Program-made: the position numbers and the translations under genes
The notes under the pieces: model-generated
Seen by the model: only the letters and a program-made list of their open reading frames with translations
Database searches by the model: none
What the model was told of the DNA's origin: nothing
Shown: positions 29,231 through 38,220 of the stretch, one piece after another
Position numbering within the stretch: the stretch's first letter is position 1
Layout of the letters: each line of letters starts with the position of its first letter
NCBI GenBank assembly: GCA_902766045.1
Contig: CACXCA010000018.1
Coordinates: forward strand, 62,001-126,000
Direction of reading: 5' to 3'
DNA: 64,000 bases
DNA from: an uncultured Bacteroidales bacterium
GTDB taxonomy: Bacteria; Bacteroidota; Bacteroidia; Bacteroidales; Paludibacteraceae

Positions 29231-30139
29231 CTATTTCTTTTGTTTCTTAGCTATACCATACGACAAGATAACCTCATGCGTATTGGATGGCAACCAATCA
29301 TTAGAGCCAAGTCCTAAGTCATACGAATAACCGAATCTAAACTTCTTCCACTCCAAACCAAGAGTAATGACCATCATAGAAGGGTTCGTCTTGCTATGGA
29401 AATCAGGACGCCAAGTTAAACCTCCCCAAAACATTCTTCTAAAATAAGCCAAAGAACCTATTTCTATGACATTGGTCTTGTCATGATGAAAATAGTTCAC
29501 CACAGGAGCCAAGATCCATTGGTCACACACATGAAAATTACCGATACCATAAAGATATAGATGTCTGCCACTCTTGAATGTAGTCGATTCATTATTCGTC
29601 AGGTGAGTCATCGAAACACCAACGGTCCAGATTGGATGAGAGAATTCGAATCCAAGATCAAAATCTGGAGAGACACGCACCTCCTTCTCATAAGGATAGG
29701 TATCCTGCCCATACTCATTCACATCGTCCATCACATTAGAAGTATAATCGAAACCAGCTATTTGAAGACCTGCACCCAATCCCATTGAGAGGATATAACG
29801 TTCACTGAGATCGATTTGGTAAGCATAAACCAATTTCATGTTCGTCGTATTATGACCAATACCCATGTGATCGTAGAACATCGTGAATCCAACACCCGAA
29901 TGAAGCTTTTCCAAGTAATTGGTCACATTCAGAACTGTCGTTTTAGGACCATTATCGATCCCTGCCCATTGAATACGTCCATGAAGGAAGATATCGATAT
30001 CATTGGTATTACCGGTTGCCGCAGGGTTTTTGTTTACACGAGAAAAGATTTCCTGAGACAACATCAAGTCTTGTTGGGCATACGAAGAGAGTGTCAACAA
30101 TGCGACGCAAAGCGTCAATATATATTTTTTATTTTTCAT
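29231..30139 (-). CDS. PorP/SprF family type IX secretion outer membrane protein
   Basis: 302 residues with signal peptide (ILTLCVALLTLSSYAQ). The hallmark block FSRVNKNPAATGNTNDIDIF and GRIQWAGIDNGPKT match PorP/SprF, with HSGVGFTMFYDHMG and barrel strands after it. This is the second copy in the window, a diverged paralogue of the one at 1806. It is the last gene of a four-gene leftward operon, overlapping the PD40-OmpA gene by 11 bases. By analogy with other such loci it probably serves the type B substrate encoded in the same operon. Confidence 0.92.
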   Translation of the reverse strand: MKNKKYILTLCVALLTLSSYAQQDLMLSQEIFSRVNKNPAATGNTNDIDIFLHGRIQWAGIDNGPKTTVLNVTNYLEKLHSGVGFTMFYDHMGIGHNTTNMKLVYAYQIDLSERYILSMGLGAGLQIAGFDYTSNVMDDVNEYGQDTYPYEKEVRVSPDFDLGFEFSHPIWTVGVSMTHLTNNESTTFKSGRHLYLYGIGNFHVCDQWILAPVVNYFHHDKTNVIEIGSLAYFRRMFWGGLTWRPDFHSKTNPSMMVITLGLEWKKFRFGYSYDLGLGSNDWLPSNTHEVILSYGIAKKQKK

Positions 30140-31421
30140 TTTTCGTTTCTTTATTCTCTAGTTTTACAATTTCCACACGGCGGTTCTTTTGATGGTCGGC
30201 TTCTGTTGTAGCATTTTTGACAATAGGATTAGCTTTTCCTGCGCCATTAAAGCGCATACGTTTAGGGTCGATACCCATCTTCACCAATCTATCAAACACC
30301 ACGCCTGCACGATCTTTGGAGAGCGTCAAATTATAGTCTGCAGAACCACGTTCATCCGTATATCCAGTAATCTTGACAACTGAAGTTGAATCTTCGTTGA
30401 TGAAGTCATAGATATAGTTAAACTCTGCTTCATAAGAATCGATCATAGAGGTCTTGTCATATTCAAAATAGAAGATGCAAGTACGAAAATCTTTACGGAC
30501 CACCTTCAGTTGAGGTGTAGTATCCGCAGGTGTAGTATCGACAGGCTCAGGTTCTGGCACAAAGAGATTAGGACGATAAATATCATCACCACCTGCACGA
30601 TTGGAGATCAAGAATGGTGTCTTCTCTGCTACAACAAAATTCTTGTCATCCGCGTCGCTGTTGAATTTCCCCATGGCCAATTGTGGAGTATGAACGTTTT
30701 TCCCCTTCATCAACTTCTTGTAGATATTGTTACCCTTAAGAGAGTCCGATCTATCAGAGGTGAAATAAAACATCGTATCGCCCACCAATTGAGGAAAGTC
30801 TTCATTCTTATCGGAATTGACATCAGGCATATTCTTAGGAGCGAACCATGTCTTATTATCAGGTTTACGCTCTATATACCAGATATCAGAGCCACCCTTG
30901 CCCCCCTCAAGTTGAGAAGAGAAATAGATACGTTTTCCCTTATTGGCAAATGCGGGATTATACATACCAGCCGCAGGTTTCTTCTTGTAGGTCCAACGAC
31001 GGGAGATGAAGGTAGTGCCCTCTTCCTGTTCACGAGATGCCATGAAACCATCAATCATCAACTTTTCAGGATTACTCCACACATTATTCTTCAGCGTGAC
31101 GCAATAAAGAACCCCTTTAGACGAATAGACAAGCTGGTTGTTGTATTGAGCAAATTGTCCTTCGATACCGAGAAGCGACAGATCATTTTGTTCCTTGATA
31201 TCTTTTATATCAAAGCTATCATTGAGAGTAGCCACATAGACCTTTCCATCACGGGAGAAGGCCAATTTATTCTTCAACAAAGAGAGCCCAGATTCAGCCT
31301 CTTTGGTATTGATGCGGGATGGTTCCACTGTATATCCATCTTGGAAAGATCGTTCCACCGCATTACCATTCACTGCTAACATGCAGCTAAGTATAAACAC
31401 AATCTTTTTCATCTTTCTCAT
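30129..31421 (-). CDS. OmpA-family protein with PD40-like repeats
   Basis: 430 residues from the ATG at 31421, which shares its A with the preceding TGA stop; a GTG one codon earlier and ATG 31412 are alternatives. Signal KIVFILSCMLAVNGNA. Residues about 30-290 hold PD40-like beta-propeller repeats (AFANKGKRIYFSSQLEGGKG followed by GSDIWY; DTMFYFTSDRSD), then a Pro/Thr linker, then an OmpA domain (VVKITGYTDERGSADYN, LSKDRAGVV, FNGAGKANP, KNRRVEIVKL). Similar OmpA proteins are frequent next to PorP in Bacteroidota and probably anchor the complex to peptidoglycan. It lies between a type B substrate and PorP. Confidence 0.9.
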   Translation of the reverse strand: MRKMKKIVFILSCMLAVNGNAVERSFQDGYTVEPSRINTKEAESGLSLLKNKLAFSRDGKVYVATLNDSFDIKDIKEQNDLSLLGIEGQFAQYNNQLVYSSKGVLYCVTLKNNVWSNPEKLMIDGFMASREQEEGTTFISRRWTYKKKPAAGMYNPAFANKGKRIYFSSQLEGGKGGSDIWYIERKPDNKTWFAPKNMPDVNSDKNEDFPQLVGDTMFYFTSDRSDSLKGNNIYKKLMKGKNVHTPQLAMGKFNSDADDKNFVVAEKTPFLISNRAGGDDIYRPNLFVPEPEPVDTTPADTTPQLKVVRKDFRTCIFYFEYDKTSMIDSYEAEFNYIYDFINEDSTSVVKITGYTDERGSADYNLTLSKDRAGVVFDRLVKMGIDPKRMRFNGAGKANPIVKNATTEADHQKNRRVEIVKLENKETKNEK

Positions 31422-33088
31422 CACTTAGACTTTACAACTTCGATGGTTCCCTTACGAATCTCCCCATCTTTCATAAATACGGTATAGACATAGACCCCTG
31501 GAGTCGCCACCTTACCTCTGTAAGTACCATCCCAACCATTTTCAGAATGGCAAATCAAATTACCATAACGATCATAGATATAAACTTCATAGCCTAGCAT
31601 GAAGTGATCGTTCATATCATCCTCGAAGTGAGGTGTGAAAGCGGTAGGAATGATTCTGTTGTCCTTTAGTCCCTCTGGATTAGGATTTGGTCCTATTTCC
31701 TCGCCATGAAGCATACGGAAATAAAGAGTGACAATACTATCACATCCATTAGCAGCATTTAATTCAAGGCGATAAGAATTACCAGGTATTACCTTATCAA
31801 TATTAAAACCTTGTTGATTATAGGCAGCACCTTCTTCAACAGTTGCCAAGGTCGTAACCTGATAAACAGAATCGACTTGAAGAGCCAAAGTATGATAAGC
31901 CCTACAGCCCTCTTCATTTGTCTTTTCAACGGTGTAATAAGACAATCCTGCCCTATGATTTGCTTCTATATCGAAGTCAGGGTCCTTATAAGATTCATCC
32001 TGACAGATGCGTCTTGTGATAGTATCGTACGTAGTAGGTTTCACATTCAAGTTCAATATCACGGTACTATCACACCCCAACTGACTGATGAATGACAATG
32101 TATCGTGAAAAGCACCTTTCACAAAAGGAGTCAAAGAGAAACCATGTTTATTATAATATTGACCCATACAAGCGACATCATCGAATACCTGTTTGTATTT
32201 TGGAGCAACGGTCAGATGTAAAGAAACCTCCGTAACACAATTTTGCTCCCCGACACTTTTTGTATAAGTTCCCGTTGTATTCTCTTTAAAACCATAACCA
32301 GAATAGGTTTCGCCCTCACAAATGGTTTCATAAATTTCCTGAGGTTCACCAGCCACGAGCACCTTACGACTAGCCGTGCTCTTGCAAGCATTTAACGTAT
32401 TAGTTACTGTTACAGTATAAGTAGTAGAACTCTTGGGCGAATCCGTTATTCGGGTTTCTGTACTTCCTGTATTCCACAAATAAGTTGTTTGTCCTTCGTC
32501 TGTTTCATCCGCCAAATTGATTTGATAGAAGGGACGAACATCGCGGGTGAGATCTGTCCAACTTTCTGCTGAATACGCCGGCATACCTAAATACCCGCCA
32601 TCAATCGTATGATGCACATATCGTGCGCCATTGCTTGCTTGAGAGCATGTCCAATAATTGCCAATGAAAATATCACCATTCAAGGCTTCACTCACTTTGT
32701 TTATGACAGATGCATAAGAATACATCTCACAGAATTCTCCTAATGAAGGGATATACCAACCTCTGTCAACTGGAATGCTATCAAGAATTGGAAAGACATA
32801 AGATGAGTTATTAGCCAATTCAATCATTCGCTTAGTACACTCTTGTCCATTAAACAAATGGAGTTGTGAAGTGTTTTCGCAATTATCAGAAAGACATTCA
32901 TTGATATCGCTCGTAGTAAACAACGTTCGTTTAGCATAAGGAGAAATCAATAAAACCTTCTCCTGATCAATATAGAAAACGATGCCAAGATCTCCTTCTT
33001 TCGTTTTAACAACATCACCTATCGTGTATGCATAAAGAGAAGAGTATGACAATAATAACAATATAATAAATGAATATAATTTTTTCAT
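31421..33088 (-). CDS. T9SS surface protein with degenerate type B sorting domain
   Basis: 555 residues. Signal peptide (FIILLLLSYSSLYA); a region resembling DUF1566/FISUMP folds (about 20-185; IGDVVKTKEGDLGIVFYI, GWYIPSLGEFCEMY, GNYWTCSQAS, RDVRPFYQI); a YLWNTGS Ig-like repeat (about 198-245); then repeats beginning with ICEGETY or ICQDESY. The final 75 residues resemble a type B sorting domain, but the usual FTPNGDGxND reads FTPHFEDDMNDHF; VYIYDRYGNLICHS and WDGTYRG are retained. Its start overlaps the upstream gene as ATGA, and its stop overlaps the OmpA gene, so all are one transcript. Confidence 0.85.
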   Translation of the reverse strand: MKKLYSFIILLLLSYSSLYAYTIGDVVKTKEGDLGIVFYIDQEKVLLISPYAKRTLFTTSDINECLSDNCENTSQLHLFNGQECTKRMIELANNSSYVFPILDSIPVDRGWYIPSLGEFCEMYSYASVINKVSEALNGDIFIGNYWTCSQASNGARYVHHTIDGGYLGMPAYSAESWTDLTRDVRPFYQINLADETDEGQTTYLWNTGSTETRITDSPKSSTTYTVTVTNTLNACKSTASRKVLVAGEPQEIYETICEGETYSGYGFKENTTGTYTKSVGEQNCVTEVSLHLTVAPKYKQVFDDVACMGQYYNKHGFSLTPFVKGAFHDTLSFISQLGCDSTVILNLNVKPTTYDTITRRICQDESYKDPDFDIEANHRAGLSYYTVEKTNEEGCRAYHTLALQVDSVYQVTTLATVEEGAAYNQQGFNIDKVIPGNSYRLELNAANGCDSIVTLYFRMLHGEEIGPNPNPEGLKDNRIIPTAFTPHFEDDMNDHFMLGYEVYIYDRYGNLICHSENGWDGTYRGKVATPGVYVYTVFMKDGEIRKGTIEVVKSK

Positions 33089-35175
33089 TGTTTCAAACTA
33101 ATATAATAATGATATCTTATTTTACACTTATTTTCAATAGGGGTAGGTTCATTTATAAACTCTCCATTGATATAACCATACGCAATTCGATGCGTATCCA
33201 TCGTTCCATCTTTCGTATCGTTCGTCCAATATAATCCATCTAATATATCAGCGCCATCAATCTGACTCAGATATTTATTCAACACAAACCATTTCCTGAA
33301 AATATTTGCACCATGTATCAAATTATTATGAGAATAATACGGAACTAGTTCTCCATTATTTTCATCTTTAATTGAAAGTACATGAATATAGTTATTCGGA
33401 GCAAATTCAACAACAATTCCTCTTGCGACCTTGCCACTAAGCAAAAAATCCTTTAATTTTAAGAGTGTACCATCATCACATAACACATCTCCAATAGCTA
33501 TATCATCATATCCATCCGCAGACTTATCAACAACCGCTAATTTCACCTCATCACCAGGGCAAACGACATCGGGAGCAGAGAATACTTGTAAATTAGGAGA
33601 CTGCAGCACATAAAGCACCAATACATCCGAACTTCCACAAGAATCACCCAATTGACGGATGTATGTAGAGTACCCTAACTTATTTTGTACACCTAAGTTC
33701 CATCCATCTTTTTCGTAAGAGGTACCTTGACAAATTGTATCTATGACAAATGTTTTGGTGGTTTGGATTGGATGAACTGCCATTGACACTGTTTTAGAAA
33801 CACAGCCATTGGTACATTTAGCAGAAATAACACCTTCTGATCCATCCTTAAACATCAAATAAGCATAATCTGACGTCCTACCCTCATCATACAATGCATT
33901 CGTAGGTAATATCCACTCGCAGGAATAGGCTCCAGGGACATTATAGGTATTCCACTTATTCATACAAGGTGTCCCATCTCCTTTTATGTACGGAGAGTAA
34001 TCATTCGAAACAATGTTCAATTTCAACACATTCCATTTCTTACATCTATTATCAGATGCTACCTCAATTGTATCTTCAATATACCCGGCTGGCAGATTCT
34101 TGAAATAGAATCCATTCTTTATATAATCATCACCTTCACATATTGTCTCACTGATGACATGATAAGTAGGAATCGTTTTCAAAATCAATGTTTTTTTCGT
34201 AAGAATACAACTATCAGGTTCCACTTCCACTCCTACAAATCGTTGAGATCCCTGAAAATGTGTATCAATGTAATTCCCATTCCAATAATAATCATCGCCT
34301 TCACAAACCTCATCGTATGTTATATCTTCCGTAGGTTTAGCAGGATCGGCAATCGACACAAACAATCTTGTTATCAATCCAACGATAGAAGTCATATCAC
34401 ACCAGAGAGCATCATTTATATCTCCTTCAAATACATTTGACGTAGAACCATCATTCCAAGCGTATGATTCGAAGCCATCGATTACCGACAATTCAGTTTT
34501 TTCAAGACATAATATTTTTGCATATAAACCATCAGGAACACATGATGCACTAAAATAAGCATAAGCATAGTGACCATTTTGCAAACAATCTCGTGTTCTA
34601 AATGTGATTAGTACCTCCTGATCAATATAAGCGCCCAAATCAATCACTTCTTCTGTCCAATCACGCCACATAACGGGACTCTTTCCATCTAAATATTCTT
34701 GAAAACCAGACAACCCATTTTTTGCATACACTTCATAGCTAAATGTATTCCGTAACAGATTACCATTTTTATCTGTCACTGTTATAGAGAAAAAAGGTTG
34801 CTCACTGAGAGGATGTTCTGGGTTTTCAAAAACCACAGCAAAACTCAACTTAATCAAGGAGGCATCCCATGTAGGTATGATGTGATATGTCAAACTCTCA
34901 CTTTGATTACCTCCCAATTCATCTCCCAAACGAATTACTCTATCTACTCCTTTTGGCAGCAGTTGAAGCTTGCCTCCTGTCCTCGGATCTGACCCCTGTT
35001 TGTCAATAAGAGAGTGCCTTCCTTTCACCAATTGATTACCTACTCCTGACGCATACGGCTCCACATAACTTGCCGTAAGATCAGTAAAGTCAGGACAGCC
35101 TGTATATGCAGTAGCCGCATATAGACTTCCCAACCCCAACAATAACAACCATAAGGTTGAAACTATTTTCTTCAT
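33085..35175 (-). CDS. Secreted surface protein of the second T9SS operon
   Basis: About 696 residues from ATG 35175 (MKKIVSTLWLLLLGLGSLYA signal); the frame opens 20 codons earlier but those lack signal character. Residues about 30-230 form a jelly-roll-like module similar in layout to the N-terminus of the giant protein at 2805 (WTEEVIDLGAYIDQEVLITF, DCLQNGHYAYAYF). Several C-rich repeats follow (VCEGDDYYWNG, ICEGDDYIKNG, ICQGTSYEKDG), and the C-terminal part (IGDVLCDDGTLLKLKD, ARGIVVEF) resembles the N-terminal domain of the next gene. No T9SS sorting domain is visible at its C-terminus, so its export route past the periplasm is unclear. Confidence 0.8.
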   Translation of the reverse strand: MKKIVSTLWLLLLGLGSLYAATAYTGCPDFTDLTASYVEPYASGVGNQLVKGRHSLIDKQGSDPRTGGKLQLLPKGVDRVIRLGDELGGNQSESLTYHIIPTWDASLIKLSFAVVFENPEHPLSEQPFFSITVTDKNGNLLRNTFSYEVYAKNGLSGFQEYLDGKSPVMWRDWTEEVIDLGAYIDQEVLITFRTRDCLQNGHYAYAYFSASCVPDGLYAKILCLEKTELSVIDGFESYAWNDGSTSNVFEGDINDALWCDMTSIVGLITRLFVSIADPAKPTEDITYDEVCEGDDYYWNGNYIDTHFQGSQRFVGVEVEPDSCILTKKTLILKTIPTYHVISETICEGDDYIKNGFYFKNLPAGYIEDTIEVASDNRCKKWNVLKLNIVSNDYSPYIKGDGTPCMNKWNTYNVPGAYSCEWILPTNALYDEGRTSDYAYLMFKDGSEGVISAKCTNGCVSKTVSMAVHPIQTTKTFVIDTICQGTSYEKDGWNLGVQNKLGYSTYIRQLGDSCGSSDVLVLYVLQSPNLQVFSAPDVVCPGDEVKLAVVDKSADGYDDIAIGDVLCDDGTLLKLKDFLLSGKVARGIVVEFAPNNYIHVLSIKDENNGELVPYYSHNNLIHGANIFRKWFVLNKYLSQIDGADILDGLYWTNDTKDGTMDTHRIAYGYINGEFINEPTPIENKCKIRYHYYISLKQ

Positions 35176-35331
35176 TAAAGTACAAATTAAAGAATTATAA
35201 TCTCTATTTTTAATTTTTTTTGAAATTGGGTGCAAATTTCCGAAAAATTATCTTAACATCAAATCAAATTAAGATAGAAATTATCTAAAAGAATGTATTA
35301 AAATTCAAGTACCCAGATAAACATGACATAC

Positions 35332-35413
35332 AAGGATAGAGGACACACGACCGTAATAAGGATAGAGACACACGGCCGTGATAAGGATAGAGACGCACGG
35401 CCGTGCGTCTCTA
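35332..35413. repeat. Three tandem 25-26 base units ending in a 26-base perfect palindrome
   Basis: Units AAGGATAGAG(A)ACACACGGCCGTGAT begin at 35332, 35358 and 35383 with a few differences. The third unit merges into the perfect palindrome TAGAGACGCACGG/CCGTGCGTCTCTA at 35388-35413. GC content is clearly above the surroundings. It lies between the start of the second T9SS operon and the end of hemG. It looks like a dispersed REP-like element or a terminator of unusual form; no T run follows in either direction. Confidence 0.75.
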
Positions 35414-35466
35414 CGTGTATTAACAGGGAAATGGCATATCAATTTTAATACGCACCCTAATTCTTT

Positions 35467-36840
35467 TTACGTAAATTGGCTAGATACATCAAATGCCTGT
35501 TTGATGCGATCGCCCATACCGATACCATCTTTCAAATTCCCCGCAATCGTTAAGGTCGGATATTGTTCTTTCAATCGATCTATGGCTTGTAAACGTGCAT
35601 CTGTCGTCAATTCATACTGTGGAATTGCATGTTCATGACGAAAGATCATGATCTCTTCCGCTCTCTTACCTTGCGGATACTTAAGCATCTCACTCAATGA
35701 CCTATTCACCCACTCCGTCAACTCTGCATCACTCTTTTGGACGTACTCTGGGTGACGAACGCCTCCTATGAAGTATGAAAACACTGCTCCTTGTTCCGGA
35801 GCTCTATGCTGGAAACAAGCGGAAGGAAAAAGTATTCCTAACAATGTTTTATTCTCGCAGGATGGAATCAATCCGCCAAATGCCTTCCATTGGTTTTCTC
35901 CACAATCCTGCATACCTACTCCTATTTGTACAACTGGAGCGTAATAAAGATTATTCAGATCATTCATCAGTTGAGGTTCTACAAAAGGCAACAACTGGGG
36001 TAATGAATAGGCACCACAGGTTGTCACCACATGATTGGCATGTAGCTGGATCTGTTCATTTCCTTTGGTATAACATATATTCCAACCGTTCTTATCATCT
36101 GGAAGAATGGATATATTAGTAGCTGATGTCACAATCTGTTCGCTTCCGATAGCATCTGCTAAAGACTCAACCAGTTTAGAGAATCCTCCTTTGGCAGAAA
36201 AGACTTTCTTCGTCGCTTTCTTCTCTCTCTCGGTTTTAGGGATACGAGCCTTTGCCATACTTCCTCGTATAAATGAGCCATATTGTTGTTCCAACGCATA
36301 GAGACGAGGCAATGCCAATCGAGCCGGCAGCTTATACGGATCGCCTGCATATACACCCGACAGAAATGGATCTACTGCATAATCAACATACGATTTTCCT
36401 AAACGACGTTGAGCTAACGAACCGACAGACTCATTCGGATCTGTGCCTTTGGCTCTCCATGGTTCTCCTAAGATTCTGAATTTGTCATACCAACTGAACA
36501 ACGGTGTACGCAACGCACTCATAAGACCTGAAGGTAACGGACAGAAACTGGAGCCTTTCCATATCAGCCGACGCTTACTCGATTCCAATGCCGTCTCCAT
36601 CTCACATCGTCCGGATAGTTGTTCGAACAACTCTGCCACCTCAGGGTATTTCACCACACCTGTATTCGGTCCACTCTCAAATGTAAACGATCCTACATTA
36701 ACTGTCTTTATTTGTCCACCCACTCTATCATTGCACTCCAGTATCAACACATCCCGATTTTTCCTTTTTAATTGAAATGCACATGTCAATCCTGTTATTC
36801 CTGCTCCAATAATTACTATATCATGCTCATTCATATTCAT
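35467..36840 (-). CDS. hemG: Protoporphyrinogen oxidase, flavin (HemY/HemG) type
   Basis: 457 residues. FAD-binding Rossmann motif IVIIGAGITGLTCAFQL with downstream ECNDRVGGQIKT at the N-terminus; FLSGVYAGDPYKL and GGVRHPEYV are typical for the flavin-dependent family, and the C-terminal Gly-rich TIAGNLKDGIGMGDRIKQA closes the FAD site. It oxidises protoporphyrinogen IX to protoporphyrin IX at the membrane; the natural electron acceptor in an anaerobe need not be O2. It overlaps hemN by 4 bases (ATGA) and is the last gene of the heme operon. No ferrochelatase follows. Confidence 0.93.
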   Translation of the reverse strand: MNMNEHDIVIIGAGITGLTCAFQLKRKNRDVLILECNDRVGGQIKTVNVGSFTFESGPNTGVVKYPEVAELFEQLSGRCEMETALESSKRRLIWKGSSFCPLPSGLMSALRTPLFSWYDKFRILGEPWRAKGTDPNESVGSLAQRRLGKSYVDYAVDPFLSGVYAGDPYKLPARLALPRLYALEQQYGSFIRGSMAKARIPKTEREKKATKKVFSAKGGFSKLVESLADAIGSEQIVTSATNISILPDDKNGWNICYTKGNEQIQLHANHVVTTCGAYSLPQLLPFVEPQLMNDLNNLYYAPVVQIGVGMQDCGENQWKAFGGLIPSCENKTLLGILFPSACFQHRAPEQGAVFSYFIGGVRHPEYVQKSDAELTEWVNRSLSEMLKYPQGKRAEEIMIFRHEHAIPQYELTTDARLQAIDRLKEQYPTLTIAGNLKDGIGMGDRIKQAFDVSSQFT

Positions 36841-38195
36841 ATAGGTTTTGAAAATTGTTTGGTTGTATTTTGCATCAAAGGATCTAAAACAGCCGCCACA
36901 TTCCGTACAAACGGATGTCCGATTTCAGTCACCTTCAATTCTTCTTCGTTGTATAGTATCACCCCATCCTTTGCCATCGTTTCGAAGACTGACTCATCAT
37001 AGTGCAGATGATTTTTCAGCTCTGCAACAGTCATCTGTAAAGAGTCAGCAAGCAACTTCCATATCACCCGATAATTACACATAAGGCAATCGATCACCGT
37101 CTTCACCACTCTCTCTTGATCATTCAACGAATATCCTTTTCTGATAGGTAATCGGTTCGCCTTCACTTCACTTATATACTCCTCTATATCCTTAGTATTC
37201 TGTGCATAAACAGAGTCTAACTGACTTATTCCTGTCACGCCTAAAGCATAGACTTGTCCTGTTGTACGCAAGGTACAATATCCTTGAAAATTACGATGAA
37301 GCTGTCCATTCTCAAGGGCAGAAAAGAGTTCATCAGATGGTAAAACAAAATGATCCAACCCGATACTCTTATAACCTGCTTCTTTCAATAACGACACAGC
37401 ATTTCGATACATCTGCTGTTTGCTATCCGCATCTGGCAGTCCATATTTCTCTAAGATCAACTGTCGTTTAAAGACCCATGGTACATGACCATAACTGAAC
37501 GTCACCAACCGATCAGGACGCAAGGCAATAGCTTTTTCAATGCTGTTCATAAAGGAAGTTGGGGTTTGAAACGGCAAACCATAAAGAAAATCCATATTCA
37601 CCCCCACATGGGCAGCACGCAGAATCGCCATGATATCTTTCATGGGTATGGCTGGCGAGGTTCGTCCGACAGTCGTCAACACCTTCTCGTCAAAATCCTG
37701 CACACCGATACTGAACCTATTAAAATGACTTCTCGTCAAGGCCTCCCAATCTTCATGCGAAAGATAGCCTGGATGACATTCGATAGAAATCTCAGCATCT
37801 TTCATCATGGGGAATAGCGATATAATATGTTCATTAAGGTCTCTTAATATTGAAACAGGCATTGATGTAGGTGTTCCTCCTCCATAATGAATCTGACTTA
37901 TCAAACGATTCTTGTCCAAATGAGCCGCAACCAAGTCAATCTCCTTATGCAAAGCCTCAACATATTGCTGCACAACCTCATCACTTCTCATCATATAGGA
38001 ATTACATCCACAGTAATGACATAATCGTTTACAGAAAGGCATGTGTAAGTAAAAAGAGAGATTACGACTTCCTACCTGATTGGATGCATCCACGGCACGA
38101 AGGTAAGTCGCACCATCCATCTCTTTAAAATAGTTTGCTGGAGGGTAACTTGTGTACCTTGGTACCGATACGTTATACTTTTCTACAAGATTCAT
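36837..38195 (-). CDS. hemN: Oxygen-independent coproporphyrinogen III dehydrogenase
   Basis: About 452 residues from ATG 38195 (MNLVEKYNVSVPRYTSYPPA), the usual N-terminus; the frame opens 11 codons earlier at 38228, overlapping hemL by 8 bases, and ATG 38201 is also possible. The radical-SAM motif is FCKRLCHYCGC (CxxxCxxC plus the extra Cys typical of HemN), with IHYGGGTPT and the C-terminal HemN domain. It decarboxylates two propionates of coproporphyrinogen III to give protoporphyrinogen IX without O2. It sits between hemL and hemG, matching a protoporphyrin-dependent heme route. Confidence 0.94.
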   Translation of the reverse strand: MNLVEKYNVSVPRYTSYPPANYFKEMDGATYLRAVDASNQVGSRNLSFYLHMPFCKRLCHYCGCNSYMMRSDEVVQQYVEALHKEIDLVAAHLDKNRLISQIHYGGGTPTSMPVSILRDLNEHIISLFPMMKDAEISIECHPGYLSHEDWEALTRSHFNRFSIGVQDFDEKVLTTVGRTSPAIPMKDIMAILRAAHVGVNMDFLYGLPFQTPTSFMNSIEKAIALRPDRLVTFSYGHVPWVFKRQLILEKYGLPDADSKQQMYRNAVSLLKEAGYKSIGLDHFVLPSDELFSALENGQLHRNFQGYCTLRTTGQVYALGVTGISQLDSVYAQNTKDIEEYISEVKANRLPIRKGYSLNDQERVVKTVIDCLMCNYRVIWKLLADSLQMTVAELKNHLHYDESVFETMAKDGVILYNEEELKVTEIGHPFVRNVAAVLDPLMQNTTKQFSKPI

Positions 38196-38220
38196 ACTCA
38201 TACAACACAAAATTCTACGA

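Noticed and set aside
30510..31379. 289-residue open frame on the plus strand
   Set aside because: Antisense to the PD40-OmpA gene; composition (many Arg, Ile, His, Cys) is typical of a shadow frame.
35176..35235. Longer N-terminus of the 716-residue frame
   Set aside because: The 20 extra residues are polar and would bury the signal peptide that begins at the Met encoded at 35175.
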